A stretch of 30,632 nucleotides of DNA from Reticulitermes lucifugus (taxonomy: Eukaryota > Arthropoda > Insecta > Blattodea > Rhinotermitidae): the NCBI GenBank assembly GCA_026260175.1, contig JAKCWW010006913.1, positions 232 through 30,863 on the forward strand, given 5' to 3'. A model generated the notes under the pieces. It was not told the DNA's origin, did not search any database, and saw only the letters and a list, made by a program, of their open reading frames with translations. This document shows positions 21,967 through 30,632 of this stretch, one piece after another. The stretch's first letter is position 1. The number at the start of each line of letters is the position of its first letter. The position numbers and the translations under genes were made by a program.

Positions 21967-24601
21967 GTTACTCTTCCCTTATTTTAAAATAGTGTGGGAA
22001 TTATAGTGGCTGATTTGGCATCAGGGAAGAATCTTTCCTATCTGTTTCCTTCACTAATGCCCCGTACTCTTTCCTTCACGTTACCAATGCTGTATAATAT
22101 TACCAATTAACGGGTCTTTAAACATTACACTTAAATATTATAAACAGACTTTCATATCGGAATGCAATTATTCACTATCAGTTTATGTTTAGGTATATTC
22201 AATTAGTGGGATGCCTAAGCTATATATTAAATTAATAATACTTTACAATTAATGATTCAATATCTATTCTTATGACACATATTGAAGAAAATTATGTATG
22301 AATGTGACTTTTTTAACAAATGCTTCATAGTCGTATTGTAATAGAGCACTATATTAAAAGAAGAAATAAATCTGATTTCAGCTCAGTCTGCAAGTACTAA
22401 ATTCATTCTCTTTTTCCTTGTGGAAAATATGTATATTGTATATTGATTGTTCAATGTGCGTGATCGGTAATGTACTTATTATATCCTTTAGGTTTAAAGA
22501 CACCAATGTGTCGAAAACCGTAAAACTTAGAGTAAAATGTATGAGATAAAAAATACGCGTTCCTTTCTTCACTGAAGCAAGATTGTCGCCAGCAAGCCAG
22601 TGAGAAACTTGCTGTTCAAGTGCTGCAGCTAGCTTCTGTCAATGAATTAGCCAAGACTTCTAAGGGAAAACCGCGAGGTTTCTATGGTTTCATATATTGT
22701 CGACCTCAAGACAGTACTGAGATTTTCGAGTCAAAGTTGATGAAAGAAGACCTTAGTTCTGCATTGTATAATACTCTTTGGCTCAAAAATGGGCGCCTGT
22801 TGTCACAGACGGTCTCATCCAAAAGCGACCGAACTTCAAAGGGCAATTGAGGCTGTTCAATTGACAACCAACTGGACACAAGTATTAGTGTCTAATGCTA
22901 TTCGATTACCCTGAGTAAGGTTGTTCCGTTACTTTCCTCAAGTTCCGTGGTGTATTTATGAAGAAAACGACCCGTCACGGATGTCTTAAAAAGAGTGGTT
23001 TCCCCGCGCCCCGAAGCCTTCAGCTAAGACGATTCAAACGTTTCTGAGTTTAACTCTCAAACATCCGTCCAACCAAAGTTGTCCTTTCCAAAGGACAAAT
23101 TTCGTGACGGGAACCTCCTCCCGCCAGTAGCAGAAACCTTTTTTCTGAAGACGTCAAGGCCTTCAGCAAAGACGAAAAAACACGTCAGCGGAAACATATC
23201 CTCTCCTACATTATATAAAGCACTCTTTTCCAGTTATAGCTATGCTTTTTGTAAGCAGTAATTCTTTGAAATTAGAAGGGGCATCGTGCTACACTTTGTG
23301 CAGAACTTTGTCTTTATAATTAGTGTTTTGGTTGGTTAATTCTGATGCACTGACCCTGAAGATGGCAGCTACACTTTAGACCAAGATGATGGAAGATATT
23401 TACCACAATCACCCTCTAAACTCCGAAAGCGGAAATCGCACGTTACGTGCAAGTCGCGAAAATCTAAGTGGAAGTATTGCGAAACCTTTTCTAGTGAGTG
23501 GCTACTTTTTTTACTGGCGATTCTAAGGCCCGTTTCTAAAGGTCTTTGGCCGGAGGAAGACGACTTTTAAATGTACTCCTTTGGGAATGTGTTAGTACCG
23601 AATCTGTAAAAATGTACCAAAAAATATTAAATAAGTCGCTTTAAATCGTTTCTTAAAAAATTCGAGTTCAGAGTTAGAGTCATGAATATAAACATCACGT
23701 ACCTTGACCTGCATCAGCAATAGCGACATCGGCTGTGTTCTGCAGTGCCACATTATGGGCCTGTACAAGCAAAGCACTAATGCAATTCAACCGGAAGCAC
23801 CTTAAGAAAGTCCCTAATTGAATGCGCAGTGTTGCAGCACAGATTCGTGTAGGGCTTTGAAGGGGCTAGAAAGTGTCTTATTTTGTTGGTATGGTCATTG
23901 CAATTGGGATGGAGGAGTCTATACTGAAACTTGTTACATCTGTTATTTACTTCATCTTATGTCACGACGCATATCAAGATGTCTACAGAAGTGAAGAGTG
24001 GGGCAGGTGTTTGAAGAAGTACAGCGATTATCTTCAGTTTTGTGAATGTGCATTTATCTTAATGTTGCAGACCACATTGCTGGTTTGGAATATACGTTTT
24101 CGTTTAAAAAACCGCAAGGCCCAGTTTTGTATCTTAAACTTCGTTTAAGGCCTCACTTTTAAAGAATTTCGGAAATTAGTCCCATTACCAATCTTTTATG
24201 TACTTAGCTGTAATGAAACATATCATTCCAGGTCTAATTTGCCTTTATTGACCAATTACTGAGAATCACACTCAAGCAAGCGTAAATCCTACTGTACACA
24301 AAACTCGATGAATGAATACTTCAAATAGTTGCATTGAACAAGAATTAGGTACGTTAGAATTAAGCCTTAAGGATTTTTACTTAAATATTTTTCTATTTTT
24401 GCAGGTGTGTATAAAATGAAATAATGAAAATATGATAAAGTGCTACCTCTCCTTCAACAAATAACATGCCCCCTCTGCGTTCATTTTTATACTCAAATCG
24501 TGCACTAATCACACTAATGGACGCATATTTGCCATATTAGTAATTACACACATTCATGTGTAATAACATGCTGCAAATTCATTCATTTAAACACATTTAT
24601 A
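21967..24601. other. No confirmed gene; one gene-like open frame and a repeat motif
   Basis: Positions 22578-22850 (+) hold the longest run here with protein-like composition (about 90 codons open, containing TSKGKPRGFYGF), but there is no ATG start, splice evidence or known motif. CCTGAAGATGGCAGC at 23356-23370 repeats the CCTGAAGATG motif seen at 4360-4369. A plus frame at 23873-24148 (91 codons, no ATG start) is hydrophobic in parts and unrecognised. Confidence 0.4.
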
Positions 24602-25010
24602 GTTTTTAGGCACGTTCGTATAAATAGCGAAAATCGACTATTAGCTTCGTAATGTTTATCCGTCTGTCCGTCTGGCCCCATGTATCGGCGGGGCTCCCAT
24701 TGGAGGAATTTTCGTGAAATCTCATATTAGGGGCTTTTATGCAAATCTGACCATAAACTTCAGATTTGTATAAAATCGGAGAAAAGTATCGTGGCCTTAT
24801 GTGCGTTTCATATTGTTGGCAGCGACATATGTAGCGCAACAATACAGACAACGCATTTCTGTGCTTCATGGCAGATTTTTCAGTATTTATTACATTATCG
24901 ACAGCAACACAATACGTCAACAATAAAAAAGGAACGCATTGTTGAGCTTCCGTGGCAACAGTGCTTATGCGAACGTGCCGCAATATTACATTATATGTAC
25001 ATTCGATTCC
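24602..25010 (+). repeat. Unclassified dispersed repeat, copy C
   Basis: The left part matches copy A: CGACTATTAGCTTCGTAAT and the CCGTCTGTCCGTCTGG run. The right part also matches it: CCGTGGCAACAGTGCTTATG, then ATTACATTATATGTACATTC. The middle is diverged or replaced. Its inverted repeats are the cleanest of the family: GGCACGTTCG (24609-24618) and CGAACGTGCC (24970-24979) are exact reverse complements. The flanks show no clear direct duplication. Confidence 0.68.
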
Positions 25011-25057
25011 CGATGGTGTCATTGGAATTCTTTATTGACATAATCCTTCCGGCCGCA

Positions 25058-25250
25058 CTATGGCCCTGGGGCCGACTCAGCCTCTAACAGAAATGAGTAC
25101 CAGGAATATTACCTGGGGAGTAAAGGCGGCTGGTGCGTAGGGCTGACAACCTTACCACCTTCATGTGCCGATTGCCTTGAAATCTCGGAGCCTCAACCTC
25201 CTGGAAACTTAGGGGCCTGTCCACGCCTGTGCAGGGACTGCTTTGCCTTT
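25058..25250 (+). repeat. GC-rich dispersed repeat fragment
   Basis: This segment contains GAGTACCAGGAATATTACCT, GGTGCGTAGGGCTGACAACC, CATGTGCCGATTGCC and a closing GCCTGTGCAGGGACTGCTTT. I remember this succession (CCTGGGG.GTAAAGGCGGC, then a GCGTAGRGCTAACCAC block, then GGCCTGTACRGNGA...CTTTGC) as a high-copy insect repeat. It is clearly more GC-rich than its surroundings and directly abuts copy C of the unclassified family. There is no frame of note. Its class is unknown to me; it may be a LINE untranslated region or a SINE. Confidence 0.5.
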
Positions 25251-25651
25251 ACATATACTTAGTTACCTTTCTTAAAACATACTCGTATTTTTATCTTTGT
25301 CTTCTTTTCTGATGTATAGCGAGTATGAAAACAGGACACGTAAAAATAAACACACCATGCATGCGACACAAAGTGTAATTTTAGCATTTGTGCCGATGTA
25401 TAAACTTTACGAATCTGTATCTATTTCAGTTTTTCGCAGCAGTTGTGTTTCAAAAGGCTTAATGATACAGTTTTCATTTCACTGTTTCAGAACCCTCACT
25501 CTACATTTCTACCTCTACTGCCGCCTGTCCAATTTGAAAACTGTTTCCAACACCCTAAAGTATTTATAAGCTTAATCCTGTTTCTTATATCGTTGATGTT
25601 ATTGAAGTTTTGATACCTGTTTATGTGTTTGTAACGTAAATATGCTCATGC
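25251..25651. other. No feature seen
   Basis: AT-rich spacer with a 90-codon plus frame (25297-25569) that has no recognisable motif. Confidence 0.45.
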
Positions 25652-25954
25652 AGGAGTTTGCGTTGCCGATCCCAGTGGCCGTGCGGTTAAGGCGTGGGTC
25701 TGCGGCCGCTCGCTTACTAGGTTTGTGGGTTCAAATCCCACCGGGGGCATGGATCTGTCTCTTGTGAGTGTTGTGTGTTGTCAGGTAGAGGTCTCTGCGA
25801 CGAGCTGGTCCCTCGTCCAGAGGAGTCCTACCGAATGTAGTGTGTCTAAAAAAGTGTGATCGTGAAGGCTCGAAAAAATGAGGCGGCCTAGGGCCCCAAG
25901 GGACTGTTCAGCCATTGAAGAAGAGGAAGAATAAGAAGAGAAGGAGTTTGCGTT
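25652..25954 (+). mobile_element. tRNA-derived SINE, copy 4, best preserved, 13-bp TSD
   Basis: The body 25665-25941 (277 bases) is flanked by perfect 13-base direct repeats AGGAGTTTGCGTT (25652-25664 and 25942-25954). The Pol III A-box-like TGGCCGTGCGGTTAAGG starts at 25676 and the B box GGTTCAAATCC is at 25728-25738. The A box matches class II (Ser/Leu-type) tRNAs, TGGCCGAG(C/T)GGTTAAGG. The tRNA-unrelated body follows, then AAAAAATGAGGCGGCCTAGG and a purine-rich AAG/GAA tail. Perfect duplications and intact boxes make this the most recent of the five copies. Confidence 0.95.
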
Positions 25955-27169
25955 AAGCTTTTAGAGTGATGTTTGTTTGAATACTTACGAAAAAGAGGAA
26001 GGAATATTTTAATGCCTTTTATTTGATGAGAAGGGTAGACGCTTGCAACGGGCTTGAAGGGAATCATGCGTGATGTTTGGAATATAGAGGCATAAGAACT
26101 GATTTATTATGTGAGGGCTGCACTTTTCTAAGGGTAGTAAATTTGCTTGCAATTAAGTTTGCGTCTGGTAGAAGAAATTCAAAGTGTTGTGCGTGATTAG
26201 ATTTTATTCTCTCTTACTGGATCACTTAGCTTTTCGGTATTGCGCACCATCTAGTGTTCCAAAAAGGCTGTATATAAATATGAGAAATGAACTCAACGTT
26301 TTGAAGAATGAATCTGTTTTTTTTCCTCAGACAGAATTGTGGGTAGACGCCCACTAAGCTGAGCCCGGTTCACCGAGCTCTTCTCAAGCTCCCTCAAATT
26401 TGTATTCCTTGTGGATCTGGAACAATAGACAACAGACAAAGTGCAAAGTGTAAGTAGCTCTAAATGTATTGTACTGTCGTCAAAGTCGTATAGAACTGAA
26501 TTTGTCACCGCATTTTTTGAGCGTTTGGAGTAAATAAACTTAAGGCGAAAATAAGTCGTATTAAGCCAAGCAGACAGTTTCATGTTAACAAGGAAACAAC
26601 AAACAACGTCGCTTGGTGTTGTATCACAGGCTTCCCACCAAGCGATCCCGGGATCGATAGTTCGAATGTACAGCCAAACCAGCCAAACTGGACGTGACTA
26701 TATCGAGACTGTCTCTGCCAGTCATTACTGAACTATTTATCACCAGTAGTATCGACACCACAGAATCTCAGTACTCAATACAGCATCGTTAAAAACATGA
26801 CTGTATCGTTTAATGAATGCAATCAATCATTAAAGTTTGTGACAAATAACAAGCCTGTCCGCAGTGTCACTCGATTTGCACAGCTCAGGAAGAATGTTCG
26901 TCTGACAGCAGCTGCAACTTAACTGAACGCTGTGTGTGGATTGTCACTAAACGCTAGAATGGTGGGTTCGTGTTTTTGTGACTTCCGCTATCTGGTGACG
27001 CTGGTGTGTGAGAAGAACAAGAAATCTGGGACCGCGTCCAAATACCGACATAAGAGGCAGGGTTACACCGTAATTCCAAAATGTTTGTTACTTGCTTTAG
27101 GATAGGATCCTTTAAGGAATGGATGTGTTTGCATAATGTGGGAGATTACAGCTGGCGTGCCAGTCGTAT
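25955..27169. other. No gene; short palindromes and a possible tRNA-like remnant
   Basis: No supported gene; a 96-codon minus frame (26293-26583) has no motif that I know. Around 26610-26665 there are CGCTTGGT/ACCAAGCG arms, the perfect palindrome CGATCCCGGGATCG and a GGATCGATAGTTCGAAT stretch. These resemble a degraded tRNA-derived head, but pairing is too poor to call. Confidence 0.4.
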
Positions 27170-27621
27170 TGGAAATCTTAGGGTGACTGAAAATCAAAGA
27201 GGATGAGATGGGTAGGACATATAGCACGTATGAGGTCGTTAAGAGAAAGATAAAAGATATTAAGAAACTTAAAAAGGAGGATCACTTTGGATAGGCAGGA
27301 GCAATGTGCAGGATTTTGTGCTGTTGGATATTTGTAGAGCGCTATGCAAGCCGACAAGCCTCCCAATCTGCGTGGCCTCGTGTCCCACTTGGTGACTTGC
27401 GTAGCGCTCTACATAAATCCCCCTGTTTTAGCATGGAACTGCAATGGAGAGGTGTGAGTTTGCGACTGAAGTAAAGTAGATCAGTATACATTCCAGTGGC
27501 GAGCTCTTGTGAATATGAAAATAAATTTTCGATTTACATAAAAGTCGGGGAATCTTGGACCAGCTGGTTAACTATAAACCCTTCGAAAATGACCCTGCAT
27601 CACAGAGGTGTTTAGCTAGGA
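27170..27621 (+). pseudogene. LINE ORF2 C-terminus and 3'UTR, with nested hairpin insert
   Basis: Same LINE family as 19937-20405. The frame at about 27189-27260 reads KSKRMRWVGHIARM, a typical C-terminal motif, then breaks. A weak remnant of the next conserved segment is near 27272-27316. Coding reappears at about 27493-27540 as QWRALVNMKINFRFT and a stop, followed by the family 3'UTR (GTCGGGGAATCTTGGACCAG) to about 27621. A separate palindromic insertion (27326-27422) occupies the place where the middle of this tail should be. The fragment is 5' truncated and dead. Confidence 0.75.
27326..27422. repeat. Small palindromic insert (MITE-like hairpin)
   Basis: TGTAGAGCGCTATGCAAG (27333-27350) and CTTGCGTAGCGCTCTACA (27396-27413) are reverse complements with one mismatch in 18. 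Pairing extends outwards (GGAT ... ATCC) and inwards (CAAG at 27355-27358 with CTTG at 27388-27391). Possible 5-bp duplications CTGTT lie at 27321-27325 and 27423-27427. It interrupts a LINE 3' fragment, so it arrived after the LINE. It could be a tiny non-autonomous DNA element or a foldback generated locally. The boundaries are tentative. Confidence 0.6.
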
Positions 27622-27677
27622 TATCTCTGGTAATACAAGTAACTAGAACGCCATAAAACAGAGACCTCTTCGTGAGA

Positions 27678-27850
27678 TTAAATCAAGTCCACATCATTCC
27701 ATCCAGTTTCCTTAAGATCCAATTTAAAACTTTTGTTCTATCTAAGTATAGGCTTTCCGAGCGGTCTCTTTTCTTCAGATTTCCCCACCAAAACCCTGCA
27801 CGCATTTCTTTTCTCGTCCCTGTATGTCACATGCGTCGCCCCACTCTTAC
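27678..27850 (-). pseudogene. LINE ORF2 C-terminal fragment, minus strand
   Basis: On the minus strand the translation contains RNACRVLVGKSEEKRPLGKP (within about 27756-27810). After an in-frame stop it continues with KLDLKETGWNDVDLI, with a stop at 27678-27680. These are consecutive conserved blocks of the same LINE C-terminus found at 19937-20405. It is fairly well preserved in the upper part, with upstream ATHVTYRDEK corresponding to the GHVARMGEK block. No 3'UTR follows on this side. It lies about 60 bases from, and opposite to, the fragment at 27170-27621. Confidence 0.78.
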
Positions 27851-28318
27851 TATTTGATTTGGTCACCTCCATTTTATTTGATGAGGTAAGAGTGACATGA
27901 TTTTCCGAACGTTTCCTAAGGTTGTCCTCAATCCAAGTGTGACTGCTAGGGTCCAAATGCAAAGTGTTTTCACCCCACTAACACCGGCGATAAATTCGTC
28001 AAGAAGCAGACGAGTAAGGAGTATCGATTTCTTGGCAGGCCTACCAGACCACAGAACTATTTAGTTTATATCAGCATACGAATTCATAATTTCTTGCTTT
28101 GATTTCGAAGTACAATTCTGACATCCTGTATAAAACTTTCTAGCTAATTAGGCTTATTGGATTATGTTATTTGCGTGGTTTTACTTCCTCATCTGCCATA
28201 AAGTTTAAACACTTATGTCCAAAAATGGATGGACTTGAGCGCCCTTGAACTAGACGCATGAATTAGCTTCGGAATTTACTAGACCCAACTATACCGAAAT
28301 TATCACTTTATGGGTCGT
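27851..28318. other. No feature seen
   Basis: Spacer between the minus-strand LINE fragment and SINE copy 5. A minus frame that includes the LINE motif extends to 27962, but its first part is not LINE-like. Confidence 0.45.
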
Positions 28319-28593
28319 AAATATACTGGCTGACCGATCCCGGTGGCCGAACATTCTAAGGCGTAGGTCTGAAGCCACTCGATTGCTGGGGTCTTGGGTT
28401 CGAATCCTGCTAAAGGCATGGATGTTCGTCTCTTGTGTTTGTTGTGTGTCTTGTAGGTAGCGGCCCTGCGACGAGCTGAGTTCAGAGGAGCTCAGAGGAG
28501 TTCTGCCGGGTTTGTGTGATCTAGAATCCTCAACAATGAGGCGGCCTATTCCCGAGTTGGACTGTTGCGCTACAGAAAAAAAATATAGGGGCT
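28319..28593 (+). mobile_element. tRNA-derived SINE, copy 5, decayed
   Basis: The body is 28332-28580. It starts GACCGATCCCGGTGGCCGAA, with B box GGGTTCGAATCCT at about 28397-28409, then the family body (GTCTCTTGTG, GTAGCGGCCCTGCGACGAG, AGGAGTTCTGCCG) and AACAATGAGGCGGCCTATTC near the end. Imperfect flanking repeats (28319-28331 and 28581-28593, 11 of 13 matching) look like an aged target duplication. A GAGCTCAGAGGA duplication inside the body is particular to this copy. Confidence 0.88.
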
Positions 28594-28903
28594 ACTTTCT
28601 TTATATGATCGAAATTATAACCTTTAGCTATCCGGCCGCCTTGTAGTAGCTGCGTTTACATCTTACATTCACTTAATGTACTCAGATCTATTTTTATTTT
28701 TGTCAGTTTTTTGCTTATTAATAACCACACACTTAGTTGCTTAGTCATGGAATTTTGAAGGTACAAGAAACCACGAAACAATCTAAAGCTTTTCTGTATT
28801 CCTTACTGTTATTTTTATTATATATATTTGTTGTTCTCTTATGTAATTTTCATGCTTGTCCGTTACAGGACTTTAGTTTTTGACAAGAGTTCTGAAAAAA
28901 ACT
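28594..28903. other. No feature seen
   Basis: AT-rich DNA between SINE copy 5 and the (ATT)n tract. No frame of interest. Confidence 0.45.

Positions 28904-28931
<28 letters not shown>
28904..28931. repeat. (TTA)n microsatellite at LINE 5' junction
   Basis: About 28 bases of TTA/ATT units directly before the first recognisable LINE coding sequence. The same trinucleotide forms the LINE tail at 30511-30534. Confidence 0.95.
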
Positions 28932-28935
<4 letters not shown>

Positions 28936-30265
28936 TCGATCTTATCTTGTCACAAGAACACTTTCCAACGCAGTTGAAAAAAGCGATCAATGTGCCTATT
29001 TTGAAAAAAATGTAACAGTTTTTCCGTTAATAATTACAAACCAATTTCTCTTTTAAATATCGTTTCCAAAGTTTTTGAATTTGTTATACACGATCACAAT
29101 GTTACATTATTTTAAACATAAATTAAATCCCAGTCAACATGGTTTTTTAAAAGGCAAATCTACAACAACTAATATGGTAACTTATCGTGATTTTATATCT
29201 CCTTTAGTTGGTTCTCAACGTCAAGTTTATTCTATTTATTTGGACCTTAGCAGTACATGTGACCTTCTCTCGAATCCTATTTTACTTCACAGACTTTGTG
29301 CTCATGGACTTTCAGACGGTTACGTGAACTGGTTTCGTAGTTACCTCACTAATCGGCAATCTTCTGTACGCATCTTAGACACCTTTCGAAGTTCTTTTGG
29401 GGTTCCCACAAGGCTATGTTTTAGGTCCTTTGCTTTTTAATATCTTTATTAATGACCTTTTTGATGTAATTAAGCGTTCTAAATGTTTGTTATTTGCTGA
29501 TGACGTTAAAAGTTTTCGTGCTATAAATTCCGTTGACGATTGCATTCTGCTGCAGTCTGATATTGAACATATACAAGGTTGGTGTACTGCTGACCTCATG
29601 AAATTAAACATAAGCAAAACTAGGGTTATTGCCTTCACTAGGAAAACAAATGTTTTTTATTATACTTATAAAATGTGTAACTCTTCTATAACCCGTACGG
29701 ACACTATCAAAGACCTTGGGGTACAACTAGATTCAAAACTTCATATCCACGTACATGTAAACTACATTTTTTCCAAATCCGTAAGGATGCTGGGCTTAAT
29801 ACGAAATACTGTCTATTCCTTTTCTACCCTTGATAGCTTACTCATATTGTACATTACACTGGTTAGAACCAAACTTGAGTATGCCTCTACTGTATGGAAC
29901 TCTATAACGTTTACTGACACCAAAAAGCTGGAACGCATTTAGCGGAAGTTTGTAGCAGTATGTCAATATCGTTTCTTTATTCATGACCATGTTACGAGGA
30001 TTTTCTTAAATGTTTAAAGCTTCGTACGCTGCACGACAGAAGGCTTTATCTTAATGGTTTATTTCTTATTTCTGTTTACTCAGGTTTAAAATTTTCGTCC
30101 CTTTTGGATACTACTGGTATTCGATTTCTTTCTCGTAATTTTAGAAACTCCTCCCTGTTTGCTACTACTTGTAAAAACTTTCCGTCTGCTAGATGTGTTT
30201 GGGCTGCTAACCGTGTGTGTACAGACATCGATAACTTTAGGAAACCCATTATTTCTTTAAAATAG
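28936..30265 (+). pseudogene. Jockey/CR1-group LINE reverse transcriptase, 5'-truncated pseudogene
   Basis: In order: HFPTQLKKAINVPILKK (about 28962-29012), NYKPISLLNIVSKVFEF (about 29034-29085), LNPSQHGFLKGKSTTTN, motif A YLDLSSTCDLLS with its catalytic Asp, GFPQGYVLGPLLFNIFINDL (motif B), and FADD at 29493-29504 (motif C). Then come LNISKTRVIAF, IKDLGVQLDSKL and LVRTKLEYASTVWNS, and a C-terminal region ending FRKPIISLK with a stop at 30263-30265. Such enzymes copy their own RNA at a nicked target; the N-terminal endonuclease is missing here. Defects are frameshifts near 29012-29020, 29096 and 29408, a CAG-to-TAG-type stop at 29941, and a small deletion near 29995. The copy is therefore dead but fairly young. 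Confidence 0.92.
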
Positions 30266-30534
30266 GTTTTGCGCTAGTCTGTGACATTTTTAAATCAACT
30301 TAGCTTTGTTTTTTAGGGTATAGGGTTTTTGCTCCAATGCTTCTTTTATATTGCTTTTTTCTGCAATGTTGTTTCTGTTTTGTCTGTTTAGTGTTTTGTT
30401 GTGTATTTTTAATTGTTTTTGTGTTTTATTTGTGTCTTTGTGCTGGCTTTGTAATAGGCACTTGTGCTGTTAAGCCTGCACGTTAATAAATACCCATTGA
30501 ATTAGATTGAATTATTATTATTATTATTATTATT
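30266..30534 (+). mobile_element. LINE 3'UTR and (ATT)n tail
   Basis: T/G-rich 3'UTR following the reverse transcriptase stop. It ends GCACGTTAATAAATACCCAT, with AATAAA at 30485-30490, then TTGAATTAGATTG and eight ATT units (30511-30534). A short-repeat tail instead of poly(A) is common in this LINE group. It marks the 3' end of the element above. Confidence 0.85.
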
Positions 30535-30632
30535 GCTGGTGGTAGTGGTAGTAGTAGCGGTGGTGGTGGTGGTGGTTGTGGTGGTGGTGGTGGTAGTGAT
30601 AGTGGTATTGGTGGTGGTAGTGGTGGTGGTAG
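30535..30632. repeat. (GGT)n-rich microsatellite, continues past window
   Basis: Degenerate GGT/AGT trinucleotide repeat running to the right edge, directly adjoining the (ATT)n LINE tail. Confidence 0.96.

Noticed and set aside
24606..25022. 138-codon minus-strand frame
   Set aside because: It lies inside the unclassified repeat copy C. The minus frame over copy A (10947-11153) resembles it only because the DNA is homologous, and copy B does not keep the frame.
25665..25745. A genuine tRNA gene
   Set aside because: A and B boxes are present, but the head does not close a full cloverleaf acceptor stem and is followed by the SINE body. It is a tRNA-derived repeat.
26608..26670. Degraded tRNA-like head
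   Set aside because: Short arms and a palindrome are present, but no consistent cloverleaf or neighbouring SINE body.
1..30632. CRISPR arrays, operons, rRNA genes, or a novel defence or biosynthetic system
   Set aside because: No regularly spaced repeats, no clustered intact ORFs and no rRNA-like sequence. The window reads as decayed insect repeats and spacer DNA.

Overview
The window looks like repeat-dense intergenic (or large-intron) DNA from an insect. It is AT-rich and shows no operon structure, and it carries tRNA-derived SINEs, 5'-truncated non-LTR retrotransposons, a mariner-type DNA element, microsatellites and one assembly gap (10335-10501). Several decayed reading frames resemble retrotransposon families I associate with cockroaches and termites. 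A blattodean such as Periplaneta is therefore my best guess, but this rests on memory of those families and not on a search. I found no convincing host protein-coding gene, tRNA, rRNA or CRISPR array.

Layout. 1-290: minus-strand tail of a non-LTR reverse transcriptase running off the left edge. 291-10087: mostly featureless AT-rich DNA, interrupted by a foldback repeat (4256-4430), a (TG)n microsatellite (5572-5627), a hairpin repeat (about 6693-6722) and a retroelement-like 3' tail (about 6935-7015, minus). 10088-10557: a TA-flanked mariner-like element with 30-bp terminal inverted repeats, a transposase C-terminal remnant and the N gap. 10993-11535, 21450-21966 and 24602-25010: three diverged copies of one unclassified repeat with internal inverted repeats. 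Five copies of one SINE lie at 13071-13281 (-), 18921-19186 (-), 19292-19545 (+), 25665-25941 (+) and 28332-28580 (+). 14695-15080, 19937-20405, 27170-27621 and 27678-27850 (-): fragments of one LINE family, one of which appears to be 5'UTR joined to 3' end.

28936-30534: the best-preserved retrotransposon, a Jockey/CR1-group LINE with a recognisable reverse transcriptase (FADD box), three frameshifts, one stop codon and an (ATT)n tail. The last 98 bases are a (GGT)n-rich microsatellite.

Nothing here works together as a pathway. The window records successive transposition, nesting and decay. The most interesting signals are the three-copy unclassified family, the internally deleted LINE, the small hairpin element nested in a LINE tail, and the head-to-head SINE pair. 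I did not find an evident new biological system.
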